Part shown: in pieces, positions 1 through 8,595 of the stretch | How positions within the stretch are numbered: the stretch's first letter is position 1 | Layout of the letters: each line of letters begins with the position of its first letter | Origin: a candidate division TM6 bacterium SOIL31 | Lineage (GTDB): Bacteria > Babelota > Babeliae > Babelales > Vermiphilaceae | Reading direction: 5' to 3' | DNA: 64,000 nt | NCBI GenBank assembly: GCA_001468865.1 | Contig: LDIY01000006.1 | Span: 1-64,000, forward strand | Translations under genes and position numbers: made by a program | The notes under the pieces: generated by a model | Told to the model about the DNA's origin: nothing | The model's database searches: none | The model's input: only the letters and a program-made list of their open reading frames with translations

Positions 1-42
1 TCCGCAGCGTCGTCGTTTACTGACGAGCTTAGCGGCCTTTAT

Positions 43-75
43 CCGTTCGTCCTGAGCCTGTCGAAGGATACGAAC
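43..75. repeat. CCGTTCG...TCGAAGGATACGAAC repeat element
   Basis: Short imperfect palindrome whose ends CCGTTCGTCCTGAG and TCGAAGGATACGAAC match the element seen near 33.3, 39.1, 45.05 and 55.6 kb. The preceding 40 bases can form a nested CCGC/GCGG hairpin. It lies just upstream of the first gene. Confidence 0.6.
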
Positions 76-91
76 ATTAAAAGGAGTGACC

Positions 92-784
92 ATGTGTTTT
101 TCAGTCCAAGCAAGTTTTGCAGCAGCAGGTACATTATCAATCATCAGTTTATTATCAATCAAACAAGCTCACGAAAAAAAAATAGTTCCATTGGCTCTTA
201 CACCGCTTTTTTTTGGTATACAACAAGCATGCGAAGGAATTGTATGGATCACGTTGAATAATGGTGATACCACCAGCATGCTTCATCTTGCCGCCATGTA
301 TGGTTTTCTTTTTTTTGCCGGCGTATTTTGGCCCACTTGGGTGCCAGCTTCGCTCTATTGGACAGAACAGTCACATAAACGTAAGCAAATACTGAGTACA
401 TGCATCGTGTTAGGCACAATTGTTTCTGCACTCTTTTTCTATTCGTGGCTATTACAAACAACAGGTGCTGTTGTTATTAATCATCACATAGATTATCCGG
501 TAAACAATTATCCTTTTGGTATTACACACCCTCTTTTGAGTAAAATAGGTACTTATATTCTTTCTGCATGCTATGGACTGGTCACTATCGTGCCCTTTTT
601 CATTTCAACCATACCACACATGAAATTGCTGGGCATCACTATCGGAACAGGTGCGTTAATTTCTTATATTTTTTATATTACCGCATTCGCTTCAGTCTGG
701 TGCTTTTTTGCTGCTGTATGCAGCATTTTGCTTATTTTTGTTGTACGAAATTATAAGAAAAATACGGTACAAACTGATCGATAA
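92..784 (+). CDS. DUF6629-like integral membrane protein
   Basis: Predicted polytopic inner-membrane protein of 230 residues with about seven hydrophobic segments. The N-terminus MCFSVQASF followed by a downstream FGIQQACEG motif resembles the DUF6629 family, which has no known function. The ATG at 92 is preferred over the GTG at 86 because the AAAAGGAG Shine-Dalgarno sequence abuts the GTG but sits seven bases from the ATG, and because family members start with MCFS. The 3' end overlaps the convergent gene on the minus strand by 53 bases. Family assignment comes from motif recognition only. Confidence 0.7.
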   Translation: MCFSVQASFAAAGTLSIISLLSIKQAHEKKIVPLALTPLFFGIQQACEGIVWITLNNGDTTSMLHLAAMYGFLFFAGVFWPTWVPASLYWTEQSHKRKQILSTCIVLGTIVSALFFYSWLLQTTGAVVINHHIDYPVNNYPFGITHPLLSKIGTYILSACYGLVTIVPFFISTIPHMKLLGITIGTGALISYIFYITAFASVWCFFAAVCSILLIFVVRNYKKNTVQTDR

Positions 785-1646
785 TTTTCATATCAACTGG
801 GTGCTGATTATTATCTGTAGATATAAAAACAGATTCACCGCCAATTCGTTGTAATAATGCATGCACCTGGTCAATATGAGAACCACCTGCAACCACAAAA
901 ATAAATGGAGCATCGCAACATGCTATTGAATGCATAATCTTAGTATCAATCAGCGCACTATCAAAAATGCAGAGCTTTTCTAATTCTTGACGGTAAGCAC
1001 CCGATTGAAGTTGCGCACAATGCTGCGCGATACTCATTTTTTTATTACACAAATCCATCTTTGCTAACAGACTACGCACTTCAGCTACCGTACGTTTATA
1101 AAAAGCATTCAGCTTTTTACCATCGTCATATTTTTTAATTTTTTCAATCTCATCAATAATTTCTTGATACACAGAAAGAATGGTAATTAAAGAACTTGAT
1201 TTAAATGAATGGGGATTTGATTTTATATTATTGATCAACGGCCCAATGCCGGCTACGCGGCAATATCTAAATTCAACATTATCCACCGGGACACCCAATT
1301 CGCGCGCTTTACTAGCCAATTGGCCTAAAATTCCTTGTGCACAATTGATGCCAAAATTACAGCAAATCATCCGTCCATCATTATTAATTGAACTTAAATC
1401 TTCAACAATTAATTTACCTTTACACGCTACGCATTTTTGCAATAACGTATCAAGATACGCACGTTGAATATTATTGGCAGGATGATTTTTATCATGATAA
1501 TCCCCCAGCAAGATAATCCACTGAGGTCGTTGAAATTGTTTGTTTGCCTTTTTTTTGACAATACAGAGACGATAAATATAACCCTCTATTCGATTACTTA
1601 CTAATAACATCATGATCAGAGCAGCCATACATACTACATTTTTCAT
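732..1646 (-). CDS. Secreted TraB/Tiki-like protein of unknown function
   Basis: 304 residues with an N-terminal hydrophobic signal segment. The start was set at the ATG at 1646 because GGGAGGAG lies directly upstream; an earlier in-frame codon at 1679 has no such site. The mature part has a LLGDYHD motif near its start and an AGGSH motif near its C-terminus. That spacing recalls the GxH...GSxH pairs of the TraB/Tiki/ChaN-type fold, which are often metal-dependent hydrolases; this is inference from motif pattern. Several cysteines fit an exported location. The gene stands alone and converges on the membrane protein gene to its left. Confidence 0.6.
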   Translation of the reverse strand: MKNVVCMAALIMMLLVSNRIEGYIYRLCIVKKKANKQFQRPQWIILLGDYHDKNHPANNIQRAYLDTLLQKCVACKGKLIVEDLSSINNDGRMICCNFGINCAQGILGQLASKARELGVPVDNVEFRYCRVAGIGPLINNIKSNPHSFKSSSLITILSVYQEIIDEIEKIKKYDDGKKLNAFYKRTVAEVRSLLAKMDLCNKKMSIAQHCAQLQSGAYRQELEKLCIFDSALIDTKIMHSIACCDAPFIFVVAGGSHIDQVHALLQRIGGESVFISTDNNQHPVDMKIIDQFVPYFSYNFVQQK

Positions 1647-1783
1647 ATTGTTCTCCTCCCTTTTTTCATGATGCTTCACTATAAACCTATTACAAACTGC
1701 AACTACAAATCAACAATTTATCGTAATATTGCTTTTTATAGAGGCCATAAACTACAATGAAAGTAAAAGGAGAGGATTAAGTT

Positions 1784-2515
1784 ATGATAGCTGCAACCCA
1801 AAATGGTACAACAAAAAAACTTTTATATATGTTAGCCGGGTTAGGCGGCATCAGTCTTATTATCCTTATTCATGAAGCAGGACACTTTCTTTTTGCAAAA
1901 TTTTTTTCTGTTGCAGCTCCGATTTTTTCTATCGGATTTGGACCCACGTTATATGCATATACCTGTGGAAGCACAACATTTCAACTAGCTCTTCTTCCTT
2001 TTGGTGGATATGTTGAAATTGATCCAGTACAATTAGCGGCACAATCATATATTCCTCAAATACTTATCTTATTTGGTGGCATTATCTTTAACGTTGCATT
2101 TGCCTATGCTGTTTTGGCCTATTATCTTATCTGCAACCGGTTTTCACAGAAAACCGTATCATCAAAAGAAATCATGAAACAGGCGGTAACTCAAATTATG
2201 ACACGCGAAAATGCCAATGGGTCTTTTATTGGACCTATTGGCATTATTAGTCTGATTGGTAGCGCTTTTACGATAAGTGCACAATGTTACTGGCTTATTT
2301 TGGCAATATTAAGTTTGAATATGGGAATTTTAAATATGATACCACTGCCCTTTTTTGATGGCGGCAAAGCGCTGCTGATCACCATTGAAGCAATTATTGG
2401 TGCGGCCATATCACCGCAGTTGGTATGGTTGGTCTCTACGGTTTTCTTGGCGTTATTTATTGTATTCATCACGCAAATTACCATGAATGATATTCGGCGG
2501 TTGATTAAGGGATAG
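1784..2515 (+). CDS. Site-2 protease (peptidase M50), PDZ-less RseP-like
   Basis: Intramembrane zinc metalloprotease of 243 residues. The zinc-binding HEAGH motif is at residues 30-34 within the first transmembrane segment, and the second active-site motif NMIPLPFFDGG is at about residues 184-194 with the conserved Asp. Bacterial RseP proteins are usually about 450 residues with one or two periplasmic PDZ domains between these motifs. Here the intervening region is too short for a PDZ domain, so substrate selection must differ from classical RseP. An AAAGGAGAGG site precedes the ATG. In RseP-type proteins the role is cleavage of membrane-anchored regulators or leftover signal peptides; the substrate here is unknown. 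Confidence 0.85.
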   Translation: MIAATQNGTTKKLLYMLAGLGGISLIILIHEAGHFLFAKFFSVAAPIFSIGFGPTLYAYTCGSTTFQLALLPFGGYVEIDPVQLAAQSYIPQILILFGGIIFNVAFAYAVLAYYLICNRFSQKTVSSKEIMKQAVTQIMTRENANGSFIGPIGIISLIGSAFTISAQCYWLILAILSLNMGILNMIPLPFFDGGKALLITIEAIIGAAISPQLVWLVSTVFLALFIVFITQITMNDIRRLIKG

Positions 2516-2586
2516 ATTGACAAACCAATGGTCTGTCCTTACTATAATCTGCAAAAACATTAGCGCAGATCATAGGAAACAATCTC

Positions 2587-3330
2587 ATGTCTCATCTTTT
2601 ATTGCTTCCTCTTCTTTTATATATGGATTTTGGTGGCAATCGATTATACAGTTTCAAAACAGAAAATTGTTTTACTTCCAAGTCAAACTCTTCGCTAGCG
2701 CGTTTTAATCGCGCCTGTCATCGTAGTGAATTCCGTAATGATGAAATTAAAGCTATTATAAACCATTTTAATGCAGCTTCATTTACATGGTTTATAGAAA
2801 CAGACGATCACAAATCTGCAGATCTTTTAGATAAACACGGATTTATCAAATACCCCGCTCTATTTTCTGCCATGAAGGCCGATATTGCAAATATTGCTGA
2901 CCATGATTATGGCTCTCATATTGCAGTTAAGGAAATTAGCCAAAAAGAGGATGTTCAAACACTCATCAATATCATAGCATGTAACGATCCTCAGTATCCA
3001 AAATACGAATGGGAAAAAGGTATATACGATCTTCTTGAAAAAGGATCTCAATCAATCAAACTTTATCTTGGTTTTTATGAAGGCGAACCATGTGCTACCA
3101 GCATAATTATATATCATGGAGATGCCGTAACACTTCATCTAATCAACACATTACCAGAATATAGATGCAAAGGTCTTGGCTATGCGGTAACACATAAAGC
3201 ATTGTTTGACGCTGCACGCAACGGTATGACTCAGGCAATTCTTACTGCATCTTCTCTGGGACAATCTCTGTATCAAAAACTGGGATTTACTGAATACACT
3301 CAATATCACATATATATCTACAAAAAGTGA
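2587..3330 (+). CDS. GNAT family N-acetyltransferase
   Basis: 247-residue protein whose C-terminal half is a GNAT fold. Residues around 195-205 contain the acetyl-CoA pyrophosphate-binding motif A (RCKGLGYA, fitting R/Q-x-x-G-x-G/A), followed by the SLGQSLYQKLGF segment typical of the family C-terminus. The N-terminal 100 residues may be a degenerate second GNAT domain. The substrate cannot be told from sequence. The gene lies 71 bases after the site-2 protease and converges with the acyl-CoA ligase gene, with only two bases between stop codons. Confidence 0.75.
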   Translation: MSHLLLLPLLLYMDFGGNRLYSFKTENCFTSKSNSSLARFNRACHRSEFRNDEIKAIINHFNAASFTWFIETDDHKSADLLDKHGFIKYPALFSAMKADIANIADHDYGSHIAVKEISQKEDVQTLINIIACNDPQYPKYEWEKGIYDLLEKGSQSIKLYLGFYEGEPCATSIIIYHGDAVTLHLINTLPEYRCKGLGYAVTHKALFDAARNGMTQAILTASSLGQSLYQKLGFTEYTQYHIYIYKK

Positions 3331-3332
3331 AA

Positions 3333-4901
3333 TTAAACTTCACCTTTATTCGCTACCTGCAAACGCAAAATTTTCTTATCAATTTTACCCGTAGCTGTTG
3401 CAGGAAGATCTTTCGTATCGCAATAAAAATGTCGCGGAACTTTATATGCTGCCAAATGCTGCAAACACAAAGAACGCAAACTTTTTTCAGCTCCGCTATC
3501 TTCCGCACGTAACTGCACAAATGCCACCGGAACCTCTCCATCACCATCATGCACGCCAACAACTGCCGCACGAATAACATTTGGGTGCAATAAAATGACA
3601 TTTTCTATTTCTTGCGGATAAATGTTAAAGCCTTTGTGGATGATCAGATCTTTCTCGCGCCCCGTGATAACAATTCTTCCCTTGGAATCAAGATATGCCA
3701 AATCACCGGTATTAAACCAACCATCACGCAATACCTTTTCAGTTGCTTCTGGTGCATTATAATAACCAAGCATGATGTTATCACCTTTTACCCAGAGCAC
3801 GCCAATGCTTCCTTGCGGGAGATCAACACCATGTTCATCGCGAACTTTACATTCAATACCAATTAATGGTTTTCCTACGTTACTTGCAGGAACTGTTTCT
3901 TCATCTAAGTTTGCTGAAATCACCGGCGTTGTTTCTGTTAAGCCATAACCATTGACCAATTTTCTCCGGTAAATTAAACCAAATGCTGCGCGAATTTTAT
4001 CAGGTAACGCATCACCACCAGAAACAAAAAGACGCACCGAATCTAATGGCGCGGTTTTCATGAGGCATAAAAGCCCATAGAGCGCAGGAACTCCTAAAAA
4101 TATGGTCGGCTTATGGTGTAAGCCTTCAAGAATATATCGCCGTTCAATTTTAGGAACCAAAATAATAGTAATTCCATAAAAAATACTTGCCCATACACAC
4201 GTATTTTGCGCAAAGCTATGAAACAGTGGAAGCACTCCTAAAATTCGCTCTTCTGCTGGTTTTCCTAACAAAGCAGCAATCTGCAACACATTCGTCATGA
4301 TATTTTTGGAACTGAGCATGACACCTTTAGGCAATCCCGTGGTTCCGGATGTGTAAAGAAGTGCGGCTAATTCTTCTGGCTCCAAATCAACAATACTATC
4401 TTCTGCAACTGCTGACTCATTCACATCTTCTATATCTTTTTCAGTAACAATGGGCGGTAAAGTTAAACCCGTTTTTTCAAATAATGCAACACGATCTGAT
4501 GAGGTAACAATAAGCGCAGGTTGCGCATCGGCAATAATATGCGCAAGTTCTTTTTCTTTCAAAAAAGTATTAACGGGGGCAACAATAATGCCCGCCTGCC
4601 ACAAAGCAAAATAAGCTATATAAAATTCAGGTGAATTTTCAAAACATATTATTGCTTTATCGCGAGGTTTTAGAGCAAATCGCTGAATAATTTTTTTGCT
4701 AAATGCGCATGCAAGTGCGTACAATTTTTTATAAGAAATGGAACGATTTTCATAAATAATAGCAGTAGTATCACCATGCATTTGCGTTGCGCGCCATAAA
4801 AGACGGCCGGCAAACATCAGTTTGCCATTGCGCATTACTGATTTATATAATTCATCAAATATATACTGGCTTTTTGCCGGAAATAATCGCTTCATTATCA
4901 T
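3333..4901 (-). CDS. Long-chain acyl-CoA synthetase / AMP-binding ligase
   Basis: Member of the ANL superfamily (522 residues), which activates carboxylic acids as acyl-adenylates and transfers them to CoA. Visible motifs are the P-loop YTSGTTGLPKG at about residues 190-200, YGLTETTP (A5), TGDLAYLD (A7), GREKDLIIHKG (A8 hinge) and the catalytic Lys in TGKIDKK near the C-terminus. Best fit is a FadD-type fatty-acid ligase; chain length and acceptor are not known. It lies three bases downstream of a small ferredoxin gene on the same strand, indicating one transcript. Confidence 0.85.
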   Translation of the reverse strand: MIMKRLFPAKSQYIFDELYKSVMRNGKLMFAGRLLWRATQMHGDTTAIIYENRSISYKKLYALACAFSKKIIQRFALKPRDKAIICFENSPEFYIAYFALWQAGIIVAPVNTFLKEKELAHIIADAQPALIVTSSDRVALFEKTGLTLPPIVTEKDIEDVNESAVAEDSIVDLEPEELAALLYTSGTTGLPKGVMLSSKNIMTNVLQIAALLGKPAEERILGVLPLFHSFAQNTCVWASIFYGITIILVPKIERRYILEGLHHKPTIFLGVPALYGLLCLMKTAPLDSVRLFVSGGDALPDKIRAAFGLIYRRKLVNGYGLTETTPVISANLDEETVPASNVGKPLIGIECKVRDEHGVDLPQGSIGVLWVKGDNIMLGYYNAPEATEKVLRDGWFNTGDLAYLDSKGRIVITGREKDLIIHKGFNIYPQEIENVILLHPNVIRAAVVGVHDGDGEVPVAFVQLRAEDSGAEKSLRSLCLQHLAAYKVPRHFYCDTKDLPATATGKIDKKILRLQVANKGEV

Positions 4902-4904
4902 AAT

Positions 4905-5090
4905 TTACTCTTTTATCTTTATAACTTGTACCGGACACTTAGCGGCAGCCAACCGGATACGATCTTCATACTGTTGCAAATCAACCCCTTGTTTAACCTG
5001 AGATGTCACCACCACTTGGAATACTTCAGGAGCTAAAAATTCACACGAACCACAACTAATACATCCCGGTTCTATTTTTACATTTTGCAT
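4905..5090 (-). CDS. Small single-cluster ferredoxin
   Basis: 61-residue electron carrier. The motif CISCGSC near residue 10 with a distal CP pair near residue 52 supplies the four ligands of one [4Fe-4S] cluster, as in monocluster bacterial ferredoxins of about 60-80 residues. The stop codon lies three bases before the acyl-CoA ligase start, so the two are almost certainly co-transcribed. Whether the ferredoxin serves a reaction linked to the ligase, such as fatty-acid modification, is not shown by sequence. Confidence 0.88.
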   Translation of the reverse strand: MQNVKIEPGCISCGSCEFLAPEVFQVVVTSQVKQGVDLQQYEDRIRLAAAKCPVQVIKIKE

Positions 5091-5137
5091 AACTAACCTA
5101 AAGACATAAATCTGATATTTTGGTATATTTAACTGAA

Positions 5138-5171
5138 CCCCATTTTGCGTTTCACTTCCAATGGGGACCCC
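5138..5171. repeat. 34-nt GGGGTCCCC palindromic repeat, copy 1
   Basis: Inverted-repeat element with CCCCAT at one end and ATGGGGACCCC at the other, forming a hairpin. On the minus strand it reads GGGGTCCCCAT...ATGGGG, matching copies at 17059, 19342 and 60083. It sits between divergently transcribed ferredoxin and tmk genes. Confidence 0.75.
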
Positions 5172-5239
5172 TATAAAAGAGCTAACAAATGTAGCTATTT
5201 ATTTAATAATGTAGCCTATTTTAATTAAAAAGGTAACTC

Positions 5240-5878
5240 ATGCCTCAACTCACCCGTGGTATATTAATAGCTATTGAAGGAATTGACGGATCCGGAAAAT
5301 CAACCCTAGCTAAGAACTTATCACTATCATTAGAGCAACAAGGATTCAATACAACGCTGACAAAAGAACCAGGAGATTCACAACTTGGTAAAGAAATCAG
5401 AACGCTCGTGCAGACCCAAAATATACCCATTTCTGGACACGCACAATATTTACTCTTTGCCGCTGACCGCGCTCAGCATCTTTCTGAACGTATTATTCCT
5501 GCCCTAAAAGAAAATAAAATAATTCTTTGTGACCGCCTTGCAGATTCTTCTCTTGCATATCAAGGTTACGGCAATGGACTTGATCTCGAGATGATTAAAA
5601 GTGTTAATAAATGGTCCATGCAAGGAATTCCAATTGATTTGACCGTTTTTGTTCATGTTCCCGTTGAAATTGCTCTTGAACGGTGTGGTAAACGGGGTGC
5701 GCTATCACCGTATGAAAAAAAAGAATTTCTTCATAAAGTTGCCGATGGCTTTGAAGAGCTTTATAAAAATCGCACGGATGTTATTATTGTAGATGGAACT
5801 GAATCGCCAGAAAATCTGAATAAACAAGTTTGCAGTGCAATTGAACAATGGATAAAAAACAAGAATCTTCTTTCTTAA
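5240..5878 (+). CDS. tmk: Thymidylate kinase
   Basis: Cytosolic kinase (212 residues, normal length) that converts dTMP to dTDP. The P-loop GIDGSGKS is at residues 14-21, the TKEPGDS segment corresponds to the dTMP-binding loop, LLFAADRAQH is the conserved helix, and DRLADSSLAYQG replaces the usual DRY-S-AYQG motif. AAAAGGT lies upstream of the ATG. It overlaps the following holB-like gene by 31 bases; tmk-holB pairing is common in bacteria and supports both calls. Confidence 0.95.
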   Translation: MPQLTRGILIAIEGIDGSGKSTLAKNLSLSLEQQGFNTTLTKEPGDSQLGKEIRTLVQTQNIPISGHAQYLLFAADRAQHLSERIIPALKENKIILCDRLADSSLAYQGYGNGLDLEMIKSVNKWSMQGIPIDLTVFVHVPVEIALERCGKRGALSPYEKKEFLHKVADGFEELYKNRTDVIIVDGTESPENLNKQVCSAIEQWIKNKNLLS

Positions 5879-6597
5879 CGTACACTCGCCAAACACTGCC
5901 ACCCGCACAATTATTTGTGGGTCAACAGGGCACGACCCTCAAAGCTACTGAGCAGTTATTACAAATTATGTTCTGCACCAACAATAGCTGTAATACGTGC
6001 ATTCCCTGCATGCAAATCAGAGAAAAACAACATCATGCTATCATGTGGTTGCACCCCGAAAAGAATTACACTATCGATCAACTTGATGATCTTTTTTCAA
6101 CGCTTTCTTTGCAATTGCAACCAGATGAACATTTTTTCTTTATTTTGCAAAAAGCTGATTTTTTAACGCCCGCATGTGCAAACAAGCTTTTAAAACCAAT
6201 GGAAGAGCCGCCGACAGGATACCATTTTGTTTTACTTGCCGAACACGCAGAACAAATATTGCCGACCATAAAATCCCGCTGCACGATACATACACTGAGC
6301 AGCGAAACAATCCAACAAACATCTCATCCGTTAGTTGAAGTTTTTACTAAAAAAATGGTGGCAAGCAATGAATTTTCTAAAATTCTTGATACCACCACCA
6401 TACATGAACGTGAAACAATGGAACTGTTAGACGATATCATAAGCCACTGGCTCAGGGAATATCAGCAACAAAAAAAGGAGCATGTCTGCTCCCTTATCAC
6501 AAAACTACAAAGAGCAAGCTTGCAGCCGCCGATGCCCGGAAGCAGCGTAGCTTTCTGGCGCAATCTCTATCTGCAAGCGCATAATGATTATTTTTGA
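5848..6597 (+). CDS. holB: DNA polymerase III delta-prime subunit-like protein
   Basis: 249-residue clamp-loader subunit homologue. A zinc-binding cysteine cluster (CNTCIPC) lies near residue 50, followed by the AAA+ signature-like segment ANKLLKPMEEPP and the ILPTIKSRC motif (sensor 1/SRC region) typical of delta-prime. The usual Walker A is not recognisable in the N-terminal LFVGQQGTT region, consistent with delta-prime being an inactive ATPase. It is shorter than typical 300-plus residue proteins, lacking much of domain III. It overlaps tmk, and its 3' end overlaps a convergent small gene by ten bases. Confidence 0.82.
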   Translation: MDKKQESSFLTYTRQTLPPAQLFVGQQGTTLKATEQLLQIMFCTNNSCNTCIPCMQIREKQHHAIMWLHPEKNYTIDQLDDLFSTLSLQLQPDEHFFFILQKADFLTPACANKLLKPMEEPPTGYHFVLLAEHAEQILPTIKSRCTIHTLSSETIQQTSHPLVEVFTKKMVASNEFSKILDTTTIHERETMELLDDIISHWLREYQQQKKEHVCSLITKLQRASLQPPMPGSSVAFWRNLYLQAHNDYF

Positions 6598-6908
6598 TAT
6601 TTTTTATCTACGGGCGAAAAATCCTCTTCAGTAGCAAATGTACCAAAAACATAATATACCGTACCTAAGCTTTCCGTAGGACTAAATTCATAGGGCGAAT
6701 TATTTTGAGGAGATTTTTTTGGCGTCAAACCATTTAGGTTTTTTTGTGGTATCGGCATGCCCTGTGGAGCAACGCTCGATGGTTTAGGTTCAGATTGTCT
6801 TCTTACTGATTTTTGCGCAGATGGCGAACCTATGATTATCGCAGATTGAGACCCCATCATTATCGACGATTGAACAAAAATAAAACATACAACCATATAC
6901 TTATTCAT
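6588..6908 (-). CDS. Small secreted hypothetical protein
   Basis: 106 residues with a hydrophobic N-terminal signal segment (about 20 residues) and a mature part rich in Ser, Pro, Lys and Asn that is probably disordered. A TAGGTAGGA site lies just upstream of the ATG. No family was recognised. Its 3' end overlaps holB by ten bases on the opposite strand. The long hairpin at 6942-7004 separates it from the upstream ankyrin gene on the same strand. Confidence 0.6.
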   Translation of the reverse strand: MNKYMVVCFIFVQSSIMMGSQSAIIIGSPSAQKSVRRQSEPKPSSVAPQGMPIPQKNLNGLTPKKSPQNNSPYEFSPTESLGTVYYVFGTFATEEDFSPVDKKYQK

Positions 6909-6941
6909 ATATCCTACCTAACTATTTAAAATTATTTTCCA

Positions 6942-7004
6942 TGTAAAAATAAGCAGTTTTTATGAGAAATCGATGAATACTATCTCATAAAACTGCTTGT
7001 TTTA
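6942..7004 (-). terminator. Long inverted repeat, probable terminator of the ankyrin gene
   Basis: Near-perfect inverted repeat: the 16-base core arm TCTCATAAAACTGCTT pairs with its partner at 6951-6967, extended by A/T-rich flanks to about 24 pairs around a 15-base loop. On the minus strand the 3' arm is followed by T-rich sequence. It lies 40 bases after the ankyrin gene stop. Confidence 0.55.
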
Positions 7005-7044
7005 CAAATCAAAATAAAAATAATTATGAAAATGCTTTATTTAT

Positions 7045-7977
7045 TTATTTTTTTATTCGTTTTTTATCATTAGATTGCTGCAAATCCCATCTTTTCTTCC
7101 GCATGTGCTTAATTTCTTCTTTGGTGAGAGATGAATTGAATCGATTCGGAATTTGAATAAGGCGTTTACCTTCACTCCGTATGATTTCTTTTTGAGATGA
7201 AGAAAGACTTTCACCCTTATTTTTTTCTTTTTTAGCTGAAGCAGAATCATTGTCACTACTTGGGCTTTTTCTTTCCCTACATGGTGAAAAAGCGTTTTTA
7301 CGCTCTTTTTCTTCTTTTCCAGCCGCTATCTCACTGAGAGGTTTACGAATATAAATATTGTAATGATCGTTGTAAGGCTGTGTTTTGAGATACTTTTGAG
7401 CTTCTTTAATAGCTGTAAGAGATGATGCCTTCCCCACCATACGAACAAGCTCTTCAGTTGTCGGCCAATAAGAAAGACCTCCTCTTGCATGTGGTCTATT
7501 ATCGCGTGCATTATCAATAATCATTTTTAAAGGAGAAATTCTTCCTTTTTTTAGGCTTACCCCCTTTTTAAGCAAAAACTTCACTGTTACTACATCTTTT
7601 TTTGCAATAGCATCGTTCAACAGCGTATTGCCTTCCTTATCACGAAAATTAACAAGACTGGGTGAGTTTTCTACTAATAGTTCTGCAATAGTAATATCTG
7701 GAAATTCAAATGCTTTATGTAGTGAAGTTTTTCCATCTCTATAAATTGCTTTTACATCCGCTCCCTGACGAATCGCCTTTTTTACTTTTTCACGAACAAC
7801 TGAACTGGGTTCAAATGAATACAAAGCATTATCTAATTTTTGGTTAGGATTCTCTTCATGCAACTCTGTTAGATGAACAAAATTAGCATCTGATCTTTGA
7901 AGCTGCATTGCCACCGACGGCAGGGTACAACTTAATAAAAATAGGTAAAACAAATTGTTTTTCATCAAAAAATTCAT
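7045..7977 (-). CDS. Secreted ankyrin-repeat protein
   Basis: 310 residues with a signal peptide of about 24 residues ending at a PSVAM cleavage-like site. AAGGG lies six bases before the ATG at 7977. Ankyrin repeats are visible at roughly residues 85-155: DGKTSLHKA, EGNTLLNDAIAKKD and VKFLLKKGVSL. The C-terminal third is strongly charged (Lys, Glu, Ser), probably extended. Ankyrin repeats mediate protein contacts, and exported ankyrin proteins of host-associated bacteria often act on host targets; that role is inferred. Unlike the paralogues at 24.2, 27.4 and 32.2 kb, no F-box-like segment was found. Confidence 0.8.
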   Translation of the reverse strand: MNFLMKNNLFYLFLLSCTLPSVAMQLQRSDANFVHLTELHEENPNQKLDNALYSFEPSSVVREKVKKAIRQGADVKAIYRDGKTSLHKAFEFPDITIAELLVENSPSLVNFRDKEGNTLLNDAIAKKDVVTVKFLLKKGVSLKKGRISPLKMIIDNARDNRPHARGGLSYWPTTEELVRMVGKASSLTAIKEAQKYLKTQPYNDHYNIYIRKPLSEIAAGKEEKERKNAFSPCRERKSPSSDNDSASAKKEKNKGESLSSSQKEIIRSEGKRLIQIPNRFNSSLTKEEIKHMRKKRWDLQQSNDKKRIKK

Positions 7978-8164
7978 ACGGTCCCTTAGATAAAAATAAT
8001 AAAATCCTTATATATAGCCATTTTGCTACATGTTTTCATTATACAAAAAGAATAAAATTTATCTAATAGTTTTTACTGTACACTTATATCCCTATGAGCT
8101 TTTTTTCTTTTTTGTTATTATTTTCTTACCGAAGGACAATCACCAATCGAGCTGAGATAAGCAT

Positions 8165-8593
8165 ATGACTACTGATCTCAAACAACTCTTGCAAACGATT
8201 ATCAATCCAGAAAAAAACTGGAAAACCGATCTTTTATATCGATGGCGCGAGATCATTGGCGCGCTCCATACTAAGATTAAGATTGAAAAAATACATGATG
8301 ACACCCTCATTTTGGGTGTTTTCCATTCATGCTGGATGCAAGAGCTCTACCTTCTTTCACCGCTTCTTATTAAAACAATTAATGAAAAACTAGACCAACC
8401 TTACATTAAACAGATACGCTTCAAACAAATTGGTTTTAAGTCAAACAAGAAAAATAAGGGAACAATAAAAACGGTTCAAAAGAAAAAAACGGTTATATTA
8501 ACCAAAGAAGATGAACGGACTCTTGCCCAAATAAATGATCCGACACTACGCGAGGTGTTGAGAGCATTTCGAATACGATGCTACCAGGAGTAG
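8165..8593 (+). CDS. DUF721/DciA-like protein
   Basis: 142 residues. The N-terminal 90 residues fit the DUF721 domain: a WREIIG motif near residue 27, a DDTLILGVFHSCWMQEL strand-helix, and LLIKTINEKL. In DciA proteins this KH-like domain helps load the replicative helicase DnaB; here the C-terminus is short and basic. The next gene starts two bases after its stop, indicating an operon. Functional transfer from DciA is inference. Confidence 0.7.
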   Translation: MTTDLKQLLQTIINPEKNWKTDLLYRWREIIGALHTKIKIEKIHDDTLILGVFHSCWMQELYLLSPLLIKTINEKLDQPYIKQIRFKQIGFKSNKKNKGTIKTVQKKKTVILTKEDERTLAQINDPTLREVLRAFRIRCYQE

Positions 8594-8595
8594 AA

